Source of the DNA: Rusavskia elegans
Taxonomy: Eukaryota; Ascomycota; Lecanoromycetes; Teloschistales; Teloschistaceae
Length of the DNA stretch: 64,000 nt
NCBI GenBank assembly: GCA_011316305.1
Contig: SAUG01000067.1
Coordinates: 124,001-188,000, forward strand
Direction: 5' to 3'
A program made the translations under genes and the position numbers. The notes below the pieces were generated by a model. The model saw nothing but the letters and a program-made list of their open reading frames with translations. It was not told the DNA's origin and ran no database searches. This document shows, one piece after another, positions 53,211-63,919 of the stretch. Every line of letters starts with the position of its first letter. Position 1 is the first letter of the stretch.

Positions 53211-55882
53211 ATGGGTGGTGAGAGAAACACTTGCCTGAAAAAAGGACATGCTTACTGATATTTATCATAGTCCCTACGTTCGATACCTGGGCTGCCACCC
53301 GTGTCACCAAATCCCTGCCCCTGTCTTATCTCAATGACAGCGTGGTCGGCGTTGATGCAATGTATTATCTTGAAGCTGGAGGAAAGGAACCGTTGGTGTC
53401 AGCTCTAGGAGGTTTTCCCTTTGGGCTTGAGTACAGTATTGCGAGAGAACTCAAAGACCTGCAAAGCGTCGGTCTGAGACTACACTTCGTCTTCAACGGT
53501 CTCGATTATGGAATTGATGACGATCCTTTCGGCCCCTCGCTGGCCGCTGCTAACCACAACGCCCTTGCTTTTGAAACGTACGAGAACAGACAAACTCCTC
53601 AAGCAATCCAAGTCTTCCGAAGCTCCGGTAGAAATTCCACCTACCAGCTCCCTTTCCCTCGCAACCTGGCACTGATGGATGTATTAGGAGCGCCTACTTC
53701 TGCAGCGCTATCAGAGTTCCTAAAGAAAGTCTTGTACAAAAATGGCATTCCATTCACTGTCGCTCCATATAGCGCTCTGGCTCAGGTAATTCCTTCCATA
53801 TCCGGGCTCTCCTAGCTGCTAATTGAACAAAGCTGGCCTACTTCGAAAAGCACCCCGATGGATTTATCGACGCCATCTACGGTCCTGCTGAGCTTTTCCT
53901 CTACGGCGTAGATAAAATCATAACAAAGTTCAAGCTCGCACATCAGCCACATGATGCCCCAGAGAAGGGGATTGCAAACAAAGCTCCACAGCTAGCTCCA
54001 GAGATTTCTGAATTTCTTTGGATAGATCGTCGAAGCTGCCTTGAGGCCCTTGGTCGGATTTCTCCAACCAATTTTGAAGACGCTTTACTACTTGCCGGCT
54101 CGAAGATCCTTAGCCCTTTCCCTCCAACGAACAAACCTGGAAAGATCTACCCTTTCCGGGATACTGCCAGTCTCCTTGCCGTCACCGGAGGCGGTGCGGT
54201 TACATTGTGCAACCAAAATTCCGACGATGAGGAAGTTCAACGGCTTGAGTATCTTGACCGGTATAAGCGAGCGTTGGCCGGTATCCGCCACCATGTTGTG
54301 ATTACCAGTGAAGGAGACATAGAGACCCTTGACAAGGATAATGCTCCCGATGACTTGCATGATTGTGTGGGACAACGTTTGCCGGAAGAGTTGAATATGT
54401 ATCTTTCTCGAGGAATGATCCGACCACGGGTATTGAATTGGCTTGCGTCGGGTACCATACTTATACTCGCTCCGTACGATGGTGGGGACAGTAAAGTCTA
54501 CCAGAACCTGGTCCGGCATCAGCTCGAGCCGCTTAGAAGGCAAACACTCAGTCTCCTTGCGGATTCACTCAATCGTTATTATCAACGGAAAGAGATCACT
54601 ACTAAATACTGGTTTGACCCAAGCAGTCCATCGAGCGTCAATATCAAAGACCTCTTACCGTCTCCGAAAGACTCCATTAATTCGTGGAATGTCAAGGAAA
54701 ATGCCATGGCAGATCGACGACACACGCTCGGCGTAAGGACGCGAGCACATACACGCGAACTTCAAGCGCTGACAAATAGCTCAGAAGCAACCGCAAGACC
54801 TTCCCCTAGGTAGCATCTCGTTCGCAGTCAGAAGTCTACGGGATGCAGATTTCGCAGCAGCCACCATTACGCCTCCCAAAAAGGGCCAGCAGGTCAGTAG
54901 GATCCTTGAGCGAATCACACAGCAGCTGACAACATGCAGCACCAGCTCCTGCAAAGCCGAGGCGAAATATGCGCTAATGCTGTCTGGAGGTTTCTCCAAC
55001 TACGCGGCTATGTCGATAGACAACATCAGCTCACGGCATGGGGGAAGGTTTTGGATAGCATCTTGTCCATTGCGGGATCGCAACCCCAACAGGAAAAAGC
55101 CGCGTTGCTCGCTGTTGAACTGATCCGCTTTGGTCTTCTGAACGCCGATACGATGTTCTCTGCGTATTCAGGGGCCCCGGGCCGCAGCAACGGTCAGTCT
55201 GCATCCACTCATGTTTGACCTTTGGAGACACTGAAACCTTCGGTAGATATCGACAAGCGCAACTGCATGCTAGTCTCCCGAGTCGCTTGTCTTGGGCGAC
55301 TGATCCATCATCGGCGAGGGTACAGTGGCCCACTGAGTCGCCATCTGCTTGCATATCATTCAATGGTTTCGGCGGTCCAGGCCAGCATGCGTGACATGCT
55401 GGAGATATGTTTGGTTACAATGTTCCTCGAGGGGGGCGTCAATCGAGAACGAGAGGACTGGATGGAAATCGCACTCATGTATTGCTGGCAATCCTCCGGC
55501 ACAGAGTTGTATCAATGGTCTTTGCTAATTCGTGTTAGGTTGCCTCTTTTCGACGAAGATTCTTGTGCTCTTGGCGTTATCATCCTTCACTATCTAGACG
55601 AGCTCTTCGTCAGAGAAGATCCAACATCCGAGACAACTCGAGAGGAGATGACATTCAGGAGCCAAGGTTGGGTTGTTCATTCTGACTTCAAGGCCAGCCA
55701 GCAGCTTGCCTACCAGCTGTGGGATGCAGTGAGTAGATATCTAATCGCAGACGCAGCTGTAATCCTCAGCTGATTCTTCATAGGTCTACCAAGGGGTCAA
55801 AGTGGCGAATGAAAGCGGTGAAGAAGTCAAGGACTTTCAGATGTGGGGTGAAGTGGACCAATGGCTGGTTCAGAGGAGGTAG
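53211..55882 (+). CDS. MKT1: Mkt1-type XPG-like post-transcriptional regulator
   Basis: Eight exons: 53211-53217, 53271-53785, 53833-54732, 54785-54892, 54940-55192, 55247-55478, 55539-55728 and 55784-55882, giving 767 residues. The first exon is only ATGGGTG. The XPG-N-like part (VPTFDTWAATRVTKSLPLSY, then VVGVDAMYYLEAGG, FGLEYSIARELKDLQSVGLR, LHFVFNGLDYG) is followed by DAIYGPAELFLYGVDKIITK. MKT1 C-terminal blocks include LLQSRGEICANAVWRFLQLR and LPLFDEDSCALGVIILHYL. The nuclease carboxylates are not all evident. Mkt1 with Pbp1 binds 3' ends of mRNAs encoding mitochondrial and other proteins in yeast. The fourth exon was placed by a GCTGAC branch site; phases all agree. Confidence 0.9.
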
Positions 55883-56501
55883 AGGAAGGCAAATCCCGAT
55901 GGATGTCAGCATTCTGCTAGGTTCGAAGGGGCTCGTAAAAGGACCACTAATGGCATCCTACTTCCAACGCGAAGTTGAGTGACCCTCAGGTGACCTTGGG
56001 CATAGAGCTCAGGAACCCAGGTTACCCGGCAATGGACCGCGTAGGCAGAATCATTTGCCCATGAATCTAAATAATCAGGTAGCAAAGTGTAAAGCCGCAG
56101 AAAGCGATACGCAATAGGAAGAGTATTCGAGTCACTTAGCTTATACACTTGGGAGAATAGTACCTAATGTTGCGATCGAAGAAAGGGGCTACTCTTGCCT
56201 CCTTAGCCGCGTTCGACCCTGGCTCCACGCTATGCCTCTTTGATATCCGGATGGCGGCCGGGCGTCACGTTCCACAATCCACCAGTCTTCACGGGCACTA
56301 AAAACCCCACTAGCAGGTCGGCGTCAAGGGCGTTTTATCGATCTGGCCTTCTCCCATTAAGGTAGTCATTAGCTGGGATCAATTCACAGTCATCTCCGTC
56401 TACATCTCTCTTTCTGCTGAAGCTGGCCTGCGCTCTATTTGATCCTCAGTACACACTTTGTCTTGTCAATTACCGATAATCTCCCGCTCCAGTATCGAAA
56501 T
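55883..56501. other. Intergenic region before the PDI gene
   Basis: This 619 bp contains the MKT1 3' end and the PDI promoter. No unfolded-protein-response element was positively identified. Confidence 0.4.
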
Positions 56502-57650
56502 ATGGCTCGCTTAAGCTATTTACTACTCTCAACTCTTGTAGTACTAGGCGCCGACGCTGCGTCCTCAGTCCTCGACCTCATTCCCAGCAATTTCGACAGT
56601 GTCGTTCTCGAGTCTGGTAAACCGGCTTTGGTGGAATTCTTTGCGCCCTGGTGCGGACACTGCAAGAACCTGGCCCCGGTATATGAAGAGCTTGCGCAGC
56701 ATTTTGATTTCGCCAAAGATAAGGTCGTCATCGGAAAAGTTGATGCAGATGAACACAAAGATCTGGGTCGGAAGTTTGGGGTCCAGGGCTTCCCAACTCT
56801 CAAATGGTTCGATGGCAAGAGTGACAAACCGGAAGATTACAATGGAGGACGAGATTTGGAAAGCCTAAGCAGCTTTGTCAGCGAAAAGATTGGCGTCAAA
56901 CCCAAGGCCAAGAAAGCTGCGCAAAGTGCCGTGGCCATGCTCAATGACCAGACCTTTAAGCAGCACATTGGAGGAGACAAGGATGTTCTCGTCGCCTTCA
57001 CTGCCCCGTGGTGCGGACGTATGTGTCGGCTCCCCGCGAACCATGCGACTGTCGACCGCTGACCCTTGACAGATTGCAAAAGCCTGGCACCCATCTGGGA
57101 AGCGGCAGCCACGGATTACGCCGCAGAGCCAAACGTCGTCATAGCCAAAGTGGATGCGGAAGCCGAGAATTCCAAATCGACGGCTGAAGCCCAAGGTGTC
57201 AAGTCGTATCCTACCATCAAATACTTTCCCAAAGGATCCACCACACCCGAGCCGTACGAGGGTGGACGGTCGGAGAAGGACATCCTTGAATTTATGAACC
57301 TTAAAGCTGGAACTCACAGGACCGTTGGAGGAGGTCTTGATGCTAAAGCGGGCGTCATCATCTCACTGGACGCTATCGTTGGGAAGTTGAGCGACGGTGG
57401 CAACCTTGCCTCGGTCTCACAAGAGGTGGTCAAAGCAGCCAAAGACTTGAAGGACAAGTATGCCGATTACTACGTCAAGGTACTTGGAAAGTTGAGCACG
57501 AGCCAGGGGTATGCAGAGAAGGAGCTTGCTCGATTGGAAGGTTTGATCAAAAAGGGTGGACTTGCACCGGAGAAGTTGGACGACCTCGTCTCACGTTCGA
57601 ATATCCTGAGGACTTTTACAGGCAAGAGAGGCGAGAAGGAGGAGCTGTAA
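56502..57650 (+). CDS. tigA: ER protein disulfide isomerase, P5/TigA-like with two CGHC thioredoxin domains
   Basis: Exons 56502-57018 and 57073-57650 give 364 residues. A signal peptide spans about 1-19 (MARLSYLLLSTLVVLGADA). Thioredoxin domain 1 has APWCGHC at 49-54, and domain 2 (AFTAPWCG then HCKSLAP) has CGHC at 171-174 with the intron splitting the His codon. A C-terminal helical ERp29-like (D) domain follows (about 250-355). The ending KEEL is an ER-retrieval variant of KDEL. It forms and rearranges disulfides in secreted proteins. The domain order is that of Aspergillus TigA/plant PDIL2-type proteins. The start was chosen as the first ATG after a CT-rich leader. Confidence 0.95.
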
Positions 57651-58044
57651 ACTTGTGTAGTTGTACGATCCAGAGCCAACACTTCCACTCATCAATCGTG
57701 AATCCCTTCTCACGAGGCATATCCACCGGTTCTTGGCGTCTCCAATGCCAGCCTTAGATAATCCATTCCTCAATCGGCAACAGTGCCATGCCGTTCCTGT
57801 CTCATACCTCGGAATCACGGAAGAAAATGGCAACCATGATAGATCTCGGCAATTTGATTGTACTGACTGGGCCGCATTCGGCTCCAACCTTGGACTCGCC
57901 TCCGCAGTGGCTCAATGATGCCTGACCCTTCCGGCTTTGATCCCAACCGTTTGCTCCAACCTCTCTGCAGTAGGTTCTCTGTATGAACACAATGACTCAG
58001 TTGCCGGCTAGCCAACCTTTCCATTTCGACGCCCAAATAGCTCT
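57651..58044. other. Convergent 3' intergenic region
   Basis: This 394 bp lies between the 3' ends of the PDI and HSBP1-like genes. No gene is visible. Confidence 0.4.
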
Positions 58045-58383
58045 TCAATTGCTCTCATTATTGTCGGCACTGGCCTTGATAGATGCCTCCAATTCATCAA
58101 GCCTCTGTGCCATCTCATCCACTAGCAGATCGTAAGCCTATGAGGACTGCCGATACTCGTGTCGGTAGAGACTAACTTTTCGCGAACACCTCGGTGGAGA
58201 CCTTCGAGAATTTAGACGATAAGTTGTCTAAGAGCTCGTCGACGGCTTTGATGAGCTCGTTGGGCGCGTCGTTCACATCCTATTGACCACAGATCGTTAA
58301 CTTTGTCATTCGAAGGGGTAACGGTCGCGTACCATAGCTGGATGTAAATGACCATCATCCGAGACGCGATCCTCGTTCTCCAT
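58045..58383 (-). CDS. HSBP1: Heat-shock factor binding protein 1-like (HSBP1) coiled-coil protein
   Basis: Three exons on the minus strand: 58383-58333, 58279-58177 and 58121-58045, giving 76 residues. No longer frame shows this gene; it appears only after splicing. The core ELIKAVDELLDNLSSKFSKV, then VFAKMDEMAQRLDELEASIK, matches the trimeric coiled-coil HSBP1 family with Leu/Val/Ile at heptad positions. Members bind the heat-shock factor trimer or the WASH complex and assist its assembly. The last intron's acceptor was chosen at 58122 because it alone restores the coiled-coil frame. It is divergent from EBP2. Confidence 0.85.
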
Positions 58384-58451
58384 GGGTACGATCAGGACTC
58401 TAGAGCATAGCTTGAAGGCTTGCTATACGAGTAAGCTGGGGGCATGCTTTA

Positions 58452-58520
58452 CCCCAGGAGAATTAAAGAGTGATAAAATGAACGCTTAATTTGGGACCCT
58501 TCCAAAGTTCGGACCACGAG
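58452..58520 (+). repeat. Left terminal inverted repeat of the MITE
   Basis: It pairs with 58901-58968 with only about four mismatches. Confidence 0.88.
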
Positions 58521-58900
58521 GCCTAACAATTGAATCCTACTAAAACCTAACAACCACCGGTCGCATTGTATCTAAAGTAATACCGAAGGATCCCTATATA
58601 GTAAAGACTAATATACCTTCGTTAAATCGACGAATTATTATATCGTTGCTATATAATAGAGGGCTCCTACTTAAAGGAGACTCGAGAGGGCCTAAGGGGC
58701 CAGCCGAGAGAGCAGAGCCGTATCTAACCTCGCGGCCTCTTAACCAGCCTACGTAGAATTTAAGATCCCTTTAAGAGACCTGCTCTAAGCTCTTATAAAC
58801 TTAGATATATAGTCGCTATAGCTCTACAAGCTCTAGTACTAATCTATTAAAGGTTCTAATTACTGGTAGTTAAGTAATCAGAGGATTAATTTTCCTATAA

Positions 58901-58968
58901 TCGTGGTTCGAACTTTAGAAGGGTCCCAAATTAAGCTTTCATTTTATCACTCTTTATTTCTCCTGGGG
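58901..58968 (-). repeat. Right terminal inverted repeat of the MITE
   Basis: Inverted copy of the left end; it ends in CTCCTGGGG directly before the TA duplication. Confidence 0.88.
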
Positions 58969-59090
58969 TACTTCGAGCCGAGGCCCGAGATCGCGGAATT
59001 GTCCGTGGTTCGCGAAAAATTACCCAGGAAAAGCAGCCATAGAGTAATATTCAACGGCACACCCAACCGATACATTGTCCACATCATAAC

Positions 59091-60438
59091 ATGGCGAAGA
59101 AGAGCAAACTACTCTCCGCTCTAGATGCCCACAAGAATGTCGACTATGGTTTGCAGAAACAGAAGAAGCTCCAGAAGCAAGCGGCCAAGCGCAGACGGTC
59201 GAAAGACCCGACCGGCTTCTTCTATAAAGGTGAACCTGTCATGAGCGGAGGCTTGCAGAGCGCAAAGGACGGCGATCAGGCATCAGAGCAAGAAAGCAGC
59301 AATTATTTGTCGGAGCAAGAAGACGGCTCGAATAAAGCCAACGGGGCTGTATGACTTCATTCTCCTAGAATAAGTTGCCCGCGGCTGACATCAACGCCCA
59401 GATCGATGCCTCTCATATTGAGGATAGCGAATCCAACAGCGAGAGCAGCGCCAACCAAATGCAGATCGAACAGCCAGAAACCAATGGTACTGGCTCGAAA
59501 CAACCTGAACCCCCGGAGGAGCAGGAGGGTACGGAAGACGACGTCGACGAGGATGCCGAGGAAGGGATACCACTCTCCGACATCGAGGATCTATCCGAGG
59601 AGGAGAAAGGCGACATCATCCCCCACCAAAGACTTACAATCAACAACACCACCGCCCTCACTAAAGCCTACAACTCAATAGCCCTCCCCATCGCCAAACT
59701 CCCCTTCTCCGAGCACCAGACCATCATATCCGAAGAACCCATAGCCATCGCCGACGTAAACGATGACCTCAACCGCGAGCTCGCTTTCCACAAACAATGC
59801 CTCATCGCCGCGAAAGAAGGTCGGTATCAATTGAAGAAGGAAGGCATTGCTTTTTCCCGGCCGGCCGACTATTTCGCCGAAATGGTCAAAAGCGATGAGC
59901 ACATGGGGAAGGTCAAGCAGAGGATGACAGACGAAGCGGCGAATCGGAAAGCTACGGCCGAGGCCAGGAAACAGAGGGATCTACGCAAGTTCGGGAAGCA
60001 GGTGCAGGTTGCCAAGCTGCAGGATAGGGATAAGGCCAAAAGGCAAACGTTGGAGAAGATCGACATTCTCAAGCGCAGTAGGTTACCCTTGCTCTTTTTC
60101 ACAGGCTTCGCGTTGCGATGGGCATGCTGACGTGAAGTCAAGAGCGCAGAAATACCGATACTGGCGGGGCAGAGGAAGCAGATTTATTCGACGTTGCGCT
60201 CGAAGATGCGAGCAAGCCGGATAAAGCTGGAAGGCCTGCGCGCACAGGGCAGGGCGGCCGCGGGCCGAGTAAACGTCAGAAAAAGGACGATAAATTTGGG
60301 TTCGGGGGTAAGAAACGGTTCGCGAAGAGCGGAGATGCAGTTTCGACGTCCGATTTCAGGGGGTTCAACTCCAAAACAATGAAAAGGCAAAAGAAGGGCT
60401 CACAGCGACAGGGTAAAAGTCGAAGAGCGCAGAAATGA
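59091..60438 (+). CDS. EBP2: rRNA-processing protein Ebp2
   Basis: Exons 59091-59348, 59402-60077 and 60143-60438 give 409 residues. The N-terminus MAKKSKLLSALDAHKNVDYG is basic; an acidic region (EGTEDDVDEDAEEGIPLSDI) and the Ebp2 core follow: NDDLNRELAFHKQCLIAAKE, PADYFAEMVKSDEHMGKVKQ, and the coiled basic stretch RKQRDLRKFGKQVQVAKLQD. The C-terminus is very basic (KKRFAKSGD... MKRQKKGSQRQGKSRRAQK), as usual. Ebp2 acts in the nucleolus in processing of 27S pre-rRNA and 60S assembly. The first intron uses the CGCCCAG acceptor at 59401 preceded by a GGCTGAC branch site. Confidence 0.95.
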
Positions 60439-60810
60439 TAGCGCCGTCATGAGATACCCCATCGATTCATCGTAATCGTTCGATTTGCTCCGCATGACAC
60501 CTGGTCCCATTGCTCATTCTGTTCACAGTCAACCGCCTCAACCAGCTGAAAGCTCACCCAGAGCAGATGTTGGCTCCATCAAAAACCCGTGGTTAAATTT
60601 CCAATTCCTAACCAACACCAGAACCTGACCGAGGGTATCATAAAAAGCGTACCAAAAAGGCACAACACGAAGAAGTGAAAATAATCAATAACGCCCTACG
60701 ATGGGCGAAGGAAAAGCTGGAGCACTGGTCTGCACTTGTTGGATCCGACGGACAAGGTTGCTGGACAGGGATCAGATAAATCCAAAGCAGCGGACAGAGA
60801 ATCATCCTGC
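60439..60810. other. Convergent 3' intergenic region
   Basis: This 372 bp lies between the 3' ends of EBP2 and the RFTS-domain gene. A further 3' exon of the latter, joined through a GTAAGC donor at 60811-60816, cannot be excluded. Confidence 0.35.
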
Positions 60811-62508
60811 TTACCTCACTGGAAGATAGGGTCGGCTTTCTGCAAGCGCAAGGTCGATCTTTTCTTGCGCCCGGCGTGCATGTTCTTGGAAATGTGACTT
60901 AATCTGTGCTTTCCCTTTCGGCTTCGAAGCCTCATGAACGCGCTGATTACAGTTCTCAAATTGGCAGGTCCAGAGGTCGCCTGGGCCTTGGGGCTTATCC
61001 GAAGGAATGTCACACACGACCATCTCCAACTCAATGGCTTTCCGTGGTGGATGATACTGGGGGGGAGGTTCGCGCTGACTGACTGCCGCGAGAGGTGATA
61101 CTTCTGGTGGTGCGACCTTGTCGTCTTGATCGGACGTCGCATAGCCGGGTTCGTCGGCAACCGAATCTAGGTTCTGTCGACGACTAGCCGCCTTTTTGGA
61201 AAATTTGCTTCCTTTTGGCTGTAGGATGGATCTGGATTTTCGTTTTGTGCCAGCCTCGATGACCATTCCACTGCTATCATATTCCTCGTCGCCAGATGTG
61301 TCTGTGTCACCATTGGGGATGCGTGGTTGTTTTGGGGTTCTAGGGATCTCGGGTGCAGGACGGCGTCGTGTAGATCTGCCTGTGGTGACTTGCCGACTCC
61401 ACTTGTCGAGAATCCGTCCCGTTGATGCCTGCTTCCGTTGGTTATTGGATTGGACGATCTGGGGTTTCGTTTTGGCAAGTTTCGATTGTCGCTGGGGGTA
61501 TAGCCGTGCTTCGACTTCTTCATAAATTTTCTGAAAAGCGCCGTAAGTACAGATGGTGATCTGTCAATACAGGAGACTGACTTCGAAGTGGTGCTTGTAA
61601 TATCGCAGCATCAGAGAATTGGACCAATCCTGATTATCCTGCCCCTCGAGCATCGAAGTTATCAAGAATCGTGCGTGGCTATGGAATCTGTCGACAGCGG
61701 CTGCGGGTTCAAACTGTCTTTGGTGTTTCCCTGGAGCGCGATACTGGTACGCTTAGTCAATCAATGGACAGGTACATTGAGAAGAAATGATGGGGACATT
61801 TCCCGCCTACATCATGAAACGCAGACCTCACGAGTTTATTCATATCCTTGATCGTGATGTTCGAGTGATTTTTTCGCGATCTTCTGTACTTGTCTGCCAG
61901 ATGATAGAGCATTGAGACGGCTTCGTTCATTCCACTGAATATATCTTGATATTGTGGAACAGGATCGTGAAGTTCAAACCATCCAGCCTTTCCGGAAGCC
62001 CATAGACAGATAGACCTGTCTGGCTCCTCCTCTGAGAAGGCCCAGAAGCTAACATTGGAGATCTCGATGCGTTTGTTCCGCCATTTTCCCTCGGGGACTG
62101 TTCTGTGGTGATTAGCAGAGTCTCATCGCAATATCTGGAGGCTTCTGACTTACTCTTCTGACCTTGTGGAGAGTCTACAGCATCGAGGATACCAGTGACC
62201 TGAACGGCATGGTCCTTGTGGGATTCCAGTAAGCTCACGGATTGCTGTGTCTGTTGCGATATGACGTTGATCTTTTTTAGATGGTGTATGGGCCAATCGT
62301 CAGGGTGGAGCTTAGGATCGACCGGGCTAAGGACATCTGTCTCCGGTAAGACAGTCATCCTCCTTGGACGATGGTGAAGCCCGAGGATGACGAGGGTGGG
62401 AGCATCGGACACGTCCTCCGTCCCTCAATCAAAGACGAGACACGCTAAGATAAGAACATCACTAATGCTGATAACTACCCGCGCAAAAGAAACGCGATCG
62501 ACAGTCAT
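60811..62508 (-). CDS. RFTS (replication-foci) domain protein with a C-terminal zinc-finger-like motif
   Basis: Exons on the minus strand: 62415-62154, 62097-61832, 61743-61582 and 61530-60811, with a less certain first exon 62508-62479, giving 479 residues. Residues about 15-190 read as an RFTS/DNMT1-RFD-like domain: VILGLHHRPRRMTVLPETDV, then DPKLHPDDWPIHHLKKINV, then PEGKWRNKRIEISNVSFWAF, then ASGKAGWFELHDPVPQYQDI and MLYHLADKYRR. A basic, disordered middle follows. Near the end WTCQFENCNQRVHEAS...IKSHFQEH resembles a C2H2-like finger. RFTS domains occur in DNMT1 and in the CLRC subunit Raf2 and its Neurospora counterpart DIM-7, which directs H3K9 methylation; homology of the whole protein to Raf2/DIM-7 is a guess. 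The first exon and the stop need transcript evidence. Confidence 0.62.
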
Positions 62509-62590
62509 GGTCTTGACTCTTGACAACCAGGCACATTGGAGCTTGAATTGCCTCCATGACACGTTTGGCTTCCAATGCAGATATACCCCA
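62509..62590. promoter_or_regulatory. Very short bidirectional promoter, RFTS gene / PUS4
   Basis: If the first exon of the RFTS gene is right, only 82 bp separate the two start codons. If that gene really starts nearer 62412, the spacer is about 175 bp. Either way the two transcripts share one promoter. Confidence 0.4.
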
Positions 62591-63919
62591 ATGACCAAGC
62601 CTCTTCTGCCCGGCATCAGCACAACGAAGATGGTCGAAGGCGTCTTTGGTGAGATAGTCCTCGATGTGCGTCGTACGAACCGATCAATCCAGGCCTACTA
62701 AGACGCTGCAGCTGTCAATAAACCCAAATCCATCTCGTCCGCTCAAGTCCTTCGCGATATACAGCATTCCTTCAATCGCTCCGCCCTTTTCGCTCCTTGG
62801 CTAGATGCTGAAAGAACAAGGCGTGTACAGGAATCAAAGCGCCAACAACAACGGCGCAGAGACAAGCGTATTCAGGTCAAGCTTGGTCATGGAGGCACTC
62901 TAGATCCCATGGCTACGGGCGTGCTCATTATAGGGGTAGGCAAGGGAACCAAGCGCCTTCAAGATTTTCTGACTTGCACCAAAACATATGAAGCTACCGT
63001 TCTATTTGGGGCTGCGACTGATACCTATGATGTTCTCGGTAAAGTCCTCAGTAAGGCGCCATACACTCATCTTTCCCGCGAGAATGTCGAGGCGGCGCTC
63101 AACAAGTTCCGTGGTTCTATTAACCAGAAACCTCCCCTGTACTCCGCGTTGCGTATGGATGGGAAACGGCTATACGAGTATGCCCGTGAAGGAAAAGAGA
63201 TCCCACGGGAGATTCAGGAAAGACCGGTGACAACAGAGAACCTGGAGCTTCGCGAATGGCTTCCTGGTGGCTGCCATCCATACACATGGCCAGACGAAGA
63301 AGCCGACGAGGAGGAGAAATTGGTTGCGGACAAGGTGTTGCATCTGGACGTGGCTTCTGAGGACGCAAAGAATAATCTTTCAAGTATCGACAATACTTTG
63401 GATGCGGATCTCACCCAGGGAACGAAGCGACGACGGGAAATCGAAGACGAGGATGGTGCGGAGATCGGTATTACCCCCGCCCGCAAACGCCAGGAGATAT
63501 GCCCTGCACCCATTATGTCAGGGGCAAGGCAAGAGAGCGGAAGTTCTGATTGTGTGACTGCGCCGGCAGCAAGAACACTGCCACCAGAGGAAACACAGAT
63601 GAGCCCGGAGGACCTTCCTTCAACGGGTAAACCACCGGCGGCAAGGCTGTCAATGACGGTGACTTCAGGATTCTATGTTCGCTCTTTATGTCATGATTTG
63701 GGCCAAGAGGTTGGCTCGCTGGGTATCATGAGCGAACTGGTCCGAACAAGGCAGGCTGACTTTGAATTGGGTCGGAACGTTTTGGAGTATGACGACCTTT
63801 GTAAAGCAGAGGATTTCTGGGCTCCCCTGCTGGTCCAGGTGCTCAATGACTGGCAGGGGAAGATGGCTAAGAAATCAGAAGATGCACCAGATCACAATGT
63901 ATCCCTGGAGCCTTCGTGA
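62591..63919 (+). CDS. PUS4: tRNA pseudouridine-55 synthase Pus4 (TruB family)
   Basis: Exons 62591-62648 and 62712-63919 give 421 residues; an in-frame ATG at 62630 would give 408. The intron's phase was confirmed by VNKPKSISSAQVLRDIQ continuing the N-terminal EGVFA motif. The TruB catalytic motif GHGGTLDPMATGVLIIGVG (catalytic Asp) is intact; later blocks are CTKTYEATVLFGAATDTYDV, the PPLYSALRMDGKRLYEYARE signature and SGFYVRSLCHDLGQEVGSLG. It isomerises U55 in the TPsiC loop of nuclear and mitochondrial tRNAs. A long acidic insert (about 255-330) interrupts the domain, as in other fungi. The divergent RFTS gene starts about 80 bp upstream. Confidence 0.93.

Larger units (their letters stand above)
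58452..58968. mobile_element. MITE (Tc1/mariner-like, non-autonomous) in a shared promoter
   Basis: The 517 bp element has inverted ends of about 68 bp (58452-58520 and 58901-58968), both starting CCCCAGGAGAA, and is bounded on each side by TA (58450-58451 and 58969-58970), the target duplication of Tc1/mariner elements. No coding capacity is present. Inside, AT-rich sequence alternates with a GC-rich centre (58670-58740). The ends are unrelated to those of the larger element at 14.3-16.6 kb, so it belongs to a different family. Confidence 0.88.

Noticed and set aside
14255..58968. The 517 bp MITE as a deletion derivative of the 2.34 kb transposon
   Set aside because: The inverted ends start differently (CCCCAGGAG versus GCCGACGG) and show no extended similarity, so they are separate families sharing only the TA duplication.
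59349..59374. Apparent 26 bp intron in EBP2 ending at ataag
   Set aside because: A 53 bp intron ending at CGCCCAG (59401), with a proper GGCTGAC branch site and the same phase, is far more plausible.
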